Shown: positions 58,767-64,000 of the stretch, one piece after another
Numbering within the stretch: the stretch's first letter is position 1
Layout: the number at the start of each line of letters is the position of its first letter
Assembly: GCA_964397525.1 (NCBI GenBank)
Contig: CAYNIY010000004.1
Span: 16,015-80,014, forward strand
DNA: 64,000 bases
From: Syntrophopropionicum sp964397525
GTDB taxonomy: Bacteria; Bacillota; Desulfotomaculia; Desulfotomaculales; Pelotomaculaceae
Reading direction: 5' to 3'
Program-made: the position numbers and the translations under genes
Notes under the pieces: generated by a model
What the model saw: the letters and a program-made list of their open reading frames with translations, nothing else
Databases searched by the model: none
What the model was told of the DNA's origin: nothing

Positions 58767-59717
58767 TTATACAATATCCCACTTTGAACAACGGGAACCC
58801 CAGCGGCCAATAACCTTGTCTTCCTCATAGATTTCCACTATTTCACAAACATTAGAACAGCCGTCACATTCAAAACTTCCGGTACGATAGGGCAGGCCAG
58901 TAATTTTGAAGCCTTTGAAGCTTGTATTACCGTCGCCCACCGCTTCCCGGGCCAGCTGCGCAGCGCCGATAGCGCCCATAATGTCATAATGTTTGGGGAT
59001 TAAGACGGGTTTGCCCAAAGCTTTTTCAAATGCCGCTTTTATGCCGATATTGGCGGCAACACCACCCTGAAAGAGAATGGGGGGCAGGACTTCTTTTCCC
59101 TTCCCCACATTGTTAAGATAATTTCGTACCAGGGCTTCACATAAGCCGTTGATAATATCAGGTATCTGGTGGCCCATTTGCTGTTTGTGAATCATATCTG
59201 ATTCTGCAAAAACAGTGCATCTTCCGGCAATCCTTACCGGTTGGCTGGACTGGAGAGCCAGATCTCCAAACTGGGTTATCGGTATTTCCAGCCGCGCTGC
59301 CTGCTGGTCGAGAAAAGATCCCGTGCCGGCAGCACAAACAGTATTCATGGCAAAATCAGTGACGATCCCATTCCTGAGGATGATTATTTTCGAATCCTGT
59401 CCGCCGATCTCAAAAACTGTCTGCACGTCAGGCTCAATCATGGACGCTGCGACGGCATGGGCAGTGATTTCGTTTTTAACAACATCGGCGCCAACCATAA
59501 CACCAGCCAGGTAACGACCGCTGCCGGTGGTCCCTGCGCCAGCAATTTCAACATCAGGCGGAATGGTATCAGCTGCCTGCTTGAGACCTTCCTGGATCAC
59601 CTGGACAGGCTTGCCCATAGTGCGAAGGTAGAGGCCGGTTATGACTTCCCCGGCCTCGCTAAGGACTACAATGTTAATACTGACCGATCCAACGTCAATT
59701 CCCAAATATGCTTTCAT
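58767..59717 (-). CDS. 2-hydroxyacyl-CoA dehydratase activator (HgdC-like ATPase)
   Basis: BcrAD/BadFG-family ASKHA ATPase of 316 aa. Such activators (archerases) hydrolyse ATP to push one electron into a dehydratase or related double-cubane protein. It shows LGIDVGSVSINIVVLSEAG, GTTGSGRYL, EIGGQDSKII, and the two cysteines that bridge a dimer [4Fe-4S] cluster in NTVCAAGTGSFLD (Cys128) and GRCTVFAESD (Cys167). The C-terminus is extended and adds CDGCSNVC and a final Cys, absent from plain HgdC. Last gene of a minus-strand operon with the two following entries. Confidence 0.9.
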   Translation of the reverse strand: MKAYLGIDVGSVSINIVVLSEAGEVITGLYLRTMGKPVQVIQEGLKQAADTIPPDVEIAGAGTTGSGRYLAGVMVGADVVKNEITAHAVAASMIEPDVQTVFEIGGQDSKIIILRNGIVTDFAMNTVCAAGTGSFLDQQAARLEIPITQFGDLALQSSQPVRIAGRCTVFAESDMIHKQQMGHQIPDIINGLCEALVRNYLNNVGKGKEVLPPILFQGGVAANIGIKAAFEKALGKPVLIPKHYDIMGAIGAAQLAREAVGDGNTSFKGFKITGLPYRTGSFECDGCSNVCEIVEIYEEDKVIGRWGSRCSKWDIV

Positions 59718-59735
59718 GTTGCAACCTTTCTTTTT

Positions 59736-60839
59736 TTAACCTGTTAAAGCGCCCTGTTCATGTTTAGAGCGTTTTTTCCTTCTCATTAAATCGGTAAAAG
59801 CTTCTAATCTTGTAGACATGCCTGCCTTGCCGGTTTGCTCATCAAGGAAAAAAGTCAGGACGGGAATGTCGTAATCCCTGCTGACACGGGGGAGAATCGT
59901 GCGGGATACAATTTCCGGGATGCAGGTAAAAGGGGCGAGCTGAATGATTCCGTCAAAACCCCGTTTAGCATATAAGATTGTATTACCGATGGTGTCACGG
60001 CCATGCCCGCCGACCAATTCCGGCAGGTAAGGGCCTGCGGCTTCTGTTACTGTCATCCGTTGGGTGGTATCATTCCATGTGTTATCCCTGGTCCAGCCGG
60101 TCAGAAACATGGATCTTTCAACCTCGACACCCAGGTTGCCAAGGGTTTCTTCCATCTCAAGATTGCTTGCCGGTTCAAGAAGGACGTAAATTTCACCGAC
60201 AATGCCAACTTTTAATACATCTTGGCCATTATGCTGAGGCACACCACGCAGCGCATCAAGGGCAGCAGACTCAGCATCGATAATTTGTTCGGTAGTGTAG
60301 GCACGATCAATCCATTCCAGTACCTGCTGGTAAACCTTTGTTGTTGTCCCACGGCTTAATTCCCTGGGCCTGACTATGTGGCTCAATTTCTCAGTGTTAT
60401 CCAGTGCCTGTACTTTGCGCCAGCCCCTTTTTATATGTGCGATGATACCCCTGACAGAGGTATGGTTTTTATTTAGGGCCCAAACATTTTTAATAAAATT
60501 AAAGGGATAGATTCTGGGCGGTTCAAAAACGACCATTTTGATATCATGGCCGAGGTCTTTGAGTATCTTATGGTGCAGCAAGGCATATTCGCCCGCCCTG
60601 CAAGGCCCGACCCCGCCTGTAGTAACAATGGTGTCTGCGCCCATCTCGATAGCTTCCAGGTATGTTCCCATCAATATTTTCAGCGGCAGACAGGCAAACT
60701 CCGGTGAATAACGAACGCCAAGATCCAGTGTGCGCTTGCTGGGACGCGGCGGAACCACAACATCGTTGCCCAAATCCTCCAAAAGCATTTTAAAAGCACG
60801 CCAGGATTCACCCATCCGGGGAAAGGTTAGTTTTGACAA
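59736..60839 (-). CDS. Acyl-CoA dehydratase activase-related protein (second subunit)
   Basis: Protein of 367 aa related to the HgdB/DUF2229 part of large 2-hydroxyacyl-CoA dehydratase activators. It has RYSPEFACLPLKI, TTGGVGPCRAGEYALLHH, GEIYVLLEPASNLEME, QLAPFTCIPEIV and the shared closing motif LTFFLDEQTGKAGMSTRLEAF. The spaced cysteines probably bind an iron-sulfur cluster. The TTG start is 7 bases after AAGGAGG, which lies inside the 3' end of the upstream gene (13-base overlap). 18 bases separate it from the ATPase gene. Confidence 0.85.
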   Translation of the reverse strand: MSKLTFPRMGESWRAFKMLLEDLGNDVVVPPRPSKRTLDLGVRYSPEFACLPLKILMGTYLEAIEMGADTIVTTGGVGPCRAGEYALLHHKILKDLGHDIKMVVFEPPRIYPFNFIKNVWALNKNHTSVRGIIAHIKRGWRKVQALDNTEKLSHIVRPRELSRGTTTKVYQQVLEWIDRAYTTEQIIDAESAALDALRGVPQHNGQDVLKVGIVGEIYVLLEPASNLEMEETLGNLGVEVERSMFLTGWTRDNTWNDTTQRMTVTEAAGPYLPELVGGHGRDTIGNTILYAKRGFDGIIQLAPFTCIPEIVSRTILPRVSRDYDIPVLTFFLDEQTGKAGMSTRLEAFTDLMRRKKRSKHEQGALTG

Positions 60840-61825
60840 GCAGAGGCCTCCTTCCGGCGCCTTACCATGTCGACGAAAGCCTCCAGGCGGGTGGCCATTC
60901 CCGCTTCGCCGGTTTGTTCGTCGATCATCAAAGTCATAAAAGGAATGTCCCTGTGTTTTTTTGCTTCCAGTTCAATGAGTTTGTTTAACATCGAATCAGG
61001 ACCGCAGCCAAAGGCGGTGAGATGAAGGACTGCATCAACTTTCTTGTGGTTGAAAAGGTAATGAGCTGCCTTAAGGGCAATATCACTGAAATTCCAAAAC
61101 AGCCGTTTGGGCAGACCACAGTTTCTCTGAATAGTTAACAGAAAGGGGTTCAGGTGATCAGCAGTTATAACGTTAATGCCCATTGCCTTTAGTTTACCCA
61201 GTAAATTAACACTGATAAAGCTGTCATATATTGCGTAAGGATAACCCAGGACAGCAAATTTCAGATTTGATTTTGGCGGCTGGGTCAATTTCATGCCTGT
61301 GGGTTGCTTTATGTTTTCAATAGCATCTGCCGGATGCATATCTTTTCTCAACATCTGCTTATAATGGCGCATGGCCATGCTGGCTTTGCAGTATGCCCTG
61401 AGCGCACTGTTCCTGCTGGCTCCAAAATGTGCCCCGACCTCCAGGCAGGCCTTGAGTACCGAGAGACGGCTCTGGCGGGTATCAATGCGCACATCAATGA
61501 TCGGAGGGACTTTATCAACCGAGTGCCTGATCATATCCGGTAAGCCCAGAAATTTCGGGCAGTAAACAGTCTTGCCGTCCAGGCAGACAATGCGTGGTAT
61601 AAAGAGGTAGTCAACTTGATCTTTTATCTCCATAACATGGCCAAAAAAAAGCTTAATCGGTACGCAGGCGTCAGCGAGGGCTTCGCGAACCCCTTTGTCC
61701 AGGATGTTTTTTGTTGTCCTGCCGGATGTAACAACCTGAACCCCGATTTCATCAAAGAATACCATCCAAAAAGGGTGGTACGTATAATACATCAGGGCGC
61801 TGGGAATTCCTAATTTAATGGCCAA
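60827..61825 (-). CDS. Acyl-CoA dehydratase activase-related protein (DUF2229, first subunit)
   Basis: Protein of 332 aa of the DUF2229 family. It opens IKLGIPSALMYYTYHPFWMV, and has DACVPIKLFFGHV, RIVCLDGKTVYCPKFLGLP, LTAFGCGPDSMLNKL and a closing MTLMIDEQTGEAGMATRLEAF that mirrors the second subunit. A TTG start at 61825 follows AAAGGTGTGG; an in-frame TTG at 61858 has no site. In many bacteria this domain, the HgdB-like part and the ATPase form one large protein; here they are three overlapping or close genes. The target enzyme is not in the window. Confidence 0.82.
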   Translation of the reverse strand: MAIKLGIPSALMYYTYHPFWMVFFDEIGVQVVTSGRTTKNILDKGVREALADACVPIKLFFGHVMEIKDQVDYLFIPRIVCLDGKTVYCPKFLGLPDMIRHSVDKVPPIIDVRIDTRQSRLSVLKACLEVGAHFGASRNSALRAYCKASMAMRHYKQMLRKDMHPADAIENIKQPTGMKLTQPPKSNLKFAVLGYPYAIYDSFISVNLLGKLKAMGINVITADHLNPFLLTIQRNCGLPKRLFWNFSDIALKAAHYLFNHKKVDAVLHLTAFGCGPDSMLNKLIELEAKKHRDIPFMTLMIDEQTGEAGMATRLEAFVDMVRRRKEASACQN

Positions 61826-62134
61826 ATTTATATCCACACCTTTTTGCGCAAGATTCAACCAATTTGAGGAGTTAGATCTGGAAGGCTGTGTTTAGGTATT
61901 ATTCATCTGAATAAAATTATATACCATTTATAAGAATTCCTCTACAAGAATCAACATTTGAGACCTTTTAAACAGGGCAAATTGACTGCCGTATTTATTA
62001 ATTTATTGCCTTGACATGAATGAACAGCAATCTTGGTAAAATGGAATCTTGAAGTCAGAAATTACAGATCGTTTTATAGCAGGATAAATTCCAAAGCTGG
62101 GCGAATATTATCTTCGTTTGATAAGGTGAGTGCG
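61826..62134. other. Divergent promoter region
   Basis: No gene in these 309 bases. It holds a minus-strand promoter (next entry) and, on the plus strand, TTGACA at 62011 and TG-G-TAAAAT at 62034-62042 with a long 20-base spacing, a weak candidate for the Nudix gene. Confidence 0.6.
61927..61954 (-). promoter_or_regulatory. Probable promoter of the activator operon
   Basis: Read on the minus strand: TTGATT (61954-61949), 16 bases, TATAAA (61932-61927). A further TATAAT follows closely. About 100 bases before the first gene. Confidence 0.45.
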
Positions 62135-62701
62135 ATGGGGGTGTTGAGCTTGTCAGACCATAAGGAAAAGATGATTTCAACAAAAAGAATTTATGATGGC
62201 AGGATCATCAACCTCAGGGTTGATACAGTCACCCTGTCCAATGGGAAAACCAGCACACGTGAAATCGTGGAATATGCGGGCGCTGTGGCAGTAGTCCCCG
62301 TAAACGAAAAAGGTGAGCTGCTTCTTGTCAGGCAGTACAGATACGCGGTCGGACAAACGCTCCTGGAAATACCAGCGGGCAAAATAGAACCAGGCGAAGA
62401 TTACGCGGTATCTGCAGGCAGGGAATTGCTGGAAGAAACAGGTTTTGCAGCAGGTGACCTGAAACATTTGATTAGTTTTTACAGTACGCCTGGCTTTACA
62501 AATGAACAAATTCATCTTTTCCTGGCCACAGATTTAAATTTAAAGAAGCAGGATCTTGATGATGATGAATTTATTGATGTTGAGACCGTAACTTTAAAAC
62601 AGGCCTTGGAAATGATTTGGTCCGGAAAGATCTGTGATGCCAAGTCAGTGGCCGGTATTCTGGCTGTGAATAATTTCTATAAAGATAACCAGAAAACATA
62701 G
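62135..62701 (+). CDS. nudF: ADP-ribose pyrophosphatase (Nudix)
   Basis: Nudix hydrolase of 188 aa cleaving ADP-ribose to AMP and ribose phosphate. The Nudix box is complete: GKIEPGEDYAVSAGREL then LEETGF (GX5EX7REUXEEXGU). ISTKRIYDGRIINLRVDTV, VAVVPVNEKGELLLVRQYR and the Ala before the box (EIPAGKIE) place it in the ADPRase subfamily. The ATG at 62135 is 6 bases after AAGGTG; a TTG at 62150 is an alternative. A terminator follows. Confidence 0.93.
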   Translation: MGVLSLSDHKEKMISTKRIYDGRIINLRVDTVTLSNGKTSTREIVEYAGAVAVVPVNEKGELLLVRQYRYAVGQTLLEIPAGKIEPGEDYAVSAGRELLEETGFAAGDLKHLISFYSTPGFTNEQIHLFLATDLNLKKQDLDDDEFIDVETVTLKQALEMIWSGKICDAKSVAGILAVNNFYKDNQKT

Positions 62702-62735
62702 TACCCCGTCAATTAATTAACGGGGTACTTTTATT
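62702..62735 (+). terminator. Terminator after the ADP-ribose pyrophosphatase gene
   Basis: TACCCCGT pairs with ACGGGGTA around CAATTAATTA, then CTTTTATTT. Stands between two convergent genes. Confidence 0.85.
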
Positions 62736-62745
62736 TCAAGTATTA

Positions 62746-63417
62746 TTAACGTCCTGTCTGAAGTTTTTCGAAAACAAAATTTGGTCCGGAAAGCTTCACA
62801 ACCTGGCATTTATTGGGCATAGTTTTAGATAACTCCTGGCTGAGCCTTTTATCGGCTATGCTCAGGGAGGTCGGCTCCAGCCTGCGGGCAATTATTTTAG
62901 CTGATGCATTGCCTCCTGCACCGGCGTGAACCATGCCGCGGCAGCTGCCAATTACCAGCACATTGCCGCCAGAGATCACTTCTGCGCCCGGATGGATATC
63001 CCCCAGTACAATGATATGACTATCATGAGTGACACGCTGTCCTGAGCGCAGCGAACGCCTTACCAGTAATGCAGCTTCACCTATATCTGATTGAGCTGAG
63101 ACGCTGGTAATCTTGCGACCAGGTTTAGAGATACCAGTATTTATTTCTGTAATTTTATTAATACTTATTGAGGCAGCTTTGCCTGTATTGGGGATCAAGC
63201 CATACTGTTGGCAAATGCTTTCAAGTTCGTCTTTTTGGTTGGCAGGGATTTCCTGGTGTCCCTGTGATAAAGTGAACTTTGCGCCTTTAAAAAAACCCCT
63301 GGCAGACTCCATTTTACTTAGAAGGGTTTTTTTGATATCTTCATAATCATGGTTTGGATCAAGTATGATCAACAGGCCGTTCCTTGTGCCCTTTATGCTG
63401 ACGATATCACTGCTCAC
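62746..63417 (-). CDS. minC: Septum site-determining protein MinC
   Basis: MinC inhibits FtsZ assembly away from mid-cell. The 223 aa protein has the N-terminal FtsZ-inhibiting domain (about 1-105) and the C-terminal beta-helix with RRSLRSGQRVTHDSHIIVLG, GAEVISGGNVLVIGSCRG and HAGAGGNASAKIIARRL. GTG start, 9 bases after AGAGGT on the minus strand. It stands alone between two Nudix genes; minD and mreBCD, its usual neighbours, are not seen within the window. Confidence 0.95.
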   Translation of the reverse strand: MSSDIVSIKGTRNGLLIILDPNHDYEDIKKTLLSKMESARGFFKGAKFTLSQGHQEIPANQKDELESICQQYGLIPNTGKAASISINKITEINTGISKPGRKITSVSAQSDIGEAALLVRRSLRSGQRVTHDSHIIVLGDIHPGAEVISGGNVLVIGSCRGMVHAGAGGNASAKIIARRLEPTSLSIADKRLSQELSKTMPNKCQVVKLSGPNFVFEKLQTGR

Positions 63418-63623
63418 AAAGTGCTACCTCTTTTAGAGTTATTTATCTATTGTAAAACATTCGATCATTTTTATCTCTTTTCCTCCTTTGGCAGAAATAT
63501 ATCAGCAGCGAAGGACATTTAAGCATATCTGATATGAACAGGTTTAATTGTCTTTTGATAAATGGAACCAGCTTTTTGGGATCTGCAGGTGTGCGTTATT
63601 TTGGCGTGACAGAGGGTTGAATA

Positions 63624-64000
63624 ATGGAGACATTAATAGTTGCCGCGGCGATAATCAAAAAGAACGACAAGGTCCTTATTGCTCAGCGGCTGGAAAATTG
63701 CCATATGGGACTAAAGTGGGAGTTTCCCGGCGGCAAGATTGAAAAGGGTGAGGATGCCGCCGCCTGTTTAATTAGGGAAATCAGGGAAGAGCTGGATCTC
63801 GGGATCGAAGTTGGGGAGGAGTTAATGGTGGTGGAGCACCAGTATCAGGACAGAAAAGTAATCCTGCACTGCCACTGGTGTCAATATTTAGAGGGCAAGG
63901 CTAAAACCCTGGGCTGTCATAGTTTTAAATGGGTCAGCACCGGAGACATGAAAGATTACGAATTTTCAGAAGCGGATTTACCGGTAGTAGAATATTTGGT
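63624..64000 (+). CDS. mutT: 8-oxo-dGTP diphosphatase MutT-like (3' truncated)
   Basis: Nudix hydrolase cut by the window end; 125 codons are visible. MutT-type enzymes sanitise 8-oxo-dGTP. The box is complete: GGKIEKGEDAAACLIREI followed by REELDLGI, preceded by LKWEFPGG, which is the MutT/CTP pyrophosphohydrolase signature. AGAGGGT lies 6 bases before the ATG. Almost the full usual length (about 130) is present. Other small Nudix substrates are possible. Confidence 0.9.
   Translation, partial: METLIVAAAIIKKNDKVLIAQRLENCHMGLKWEFPGGKIEKGEDAAACLIREIREELDLGIEVGEELMVVEHQYQDRKVILHCHWCQYLEGKAKTLGCHSFKWVSTGDMKDYEFSEADLPVVEYL

Noticed and set aside
1..64000. tRNA or rRNA genes
   Set aside because: No cloverleaf with the GGTTCGAATCC-type T-arm and no rRNA landmark sequence was recognised in the intergenic regions.
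1..64000. Prophage, integrase, transposase or defence island
   Set aside because: No integrase, transposase, phage structural, toxin-antitoxin or restriction gene was recognised; all large genes have housekeeping or metabolic families.

Overview
The window reads as a chromosomal scaffold of a spore-forming, probably anaerobic clostridial Firmicute, most like the Peptococcaceae/Desulfotomaculum-Pelotomaculum group. This is inferred from gene content and order; no rRNA is present. Supporting signs are spoVS behind a sigma-H-like promoter, a Gram-positive LexA/DinR box at recA, RNase J and RNase Y, the rimP-nusA-ylxR-infB-rbfA-nrnA-truB-ribF and rpsO-pnp order, an LL-diaminopimelate-aminotransferase-like gene, 2-hydroxyacyl-CoA dehydratase activators, and frequent TTG starts. 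Three N runs (15990-16089, 39697-39706, 42848-42947) show it is a scaffolded draft, possibly metagenomic.

Layout. 1-3000: the end of proS, a repeat island, a UgtP/MGDG-type glycosyltransferase and an MgtC-family protein. 3000-13950: the translation/RNA operon rimP to ribF, then rpsO-pnp, each behind a strong sigma-A promoter and a structured leader. 14090-24550: an M16 peptidase, dut, a secreted stalk-domain/caspase-fold protein, dapB-asd-dapA, RNase J, a nitroreductase and a convergent secreted fibronectin/stalk-domain protein. 24700-29200: a TPP-riboswitch operon thiD-thiM-thiE-thiC plus a HAD phosphatase. 29400-34560: uppP, an FtsK/SpoIIIE translocase, mnmH and a RodZ-like gene. 34950-37490 (minus): fakA-fakB(degV). 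37600-49130: yajQ, rimO, cinA, a DEAD-box helicase, SOS-regulated recA-recX, rny with a long leader, ymdB, spoVS and an aminotransferase. 49200-55120: a cobalamin riboswitch and cobU-cobQ-cbiB-cobS-cobD-cobC, the late steps of B12 synthesis. 55140-64000: an MscS channel, guaB, acuA (minus), a three-gene minus-strand 2-hydroxyacyl-CoA dehydratase-activator operon, an ADP-ribose Nudix gene, a solitary minC (minus) and a truncated mutT.

Most of the window is housekeeping. The unusual material lies between genes: at least four families of short palindromic repeats form composite islands directly behind the stop codons of proS, rodZ, rimO and the DEAD-box helicase gene. At rimO an apparently repeat-free version of the gene end survives on the far side of a sequence gap, suggesting that such an island inserted at the stop codon. 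Other points of interest are the stalk/caspase-fold fusion, a candidate leader RNA or sRNA before rny, the Cys-rich HAD phosphatase in the thiamine operon, and the split activator operon.
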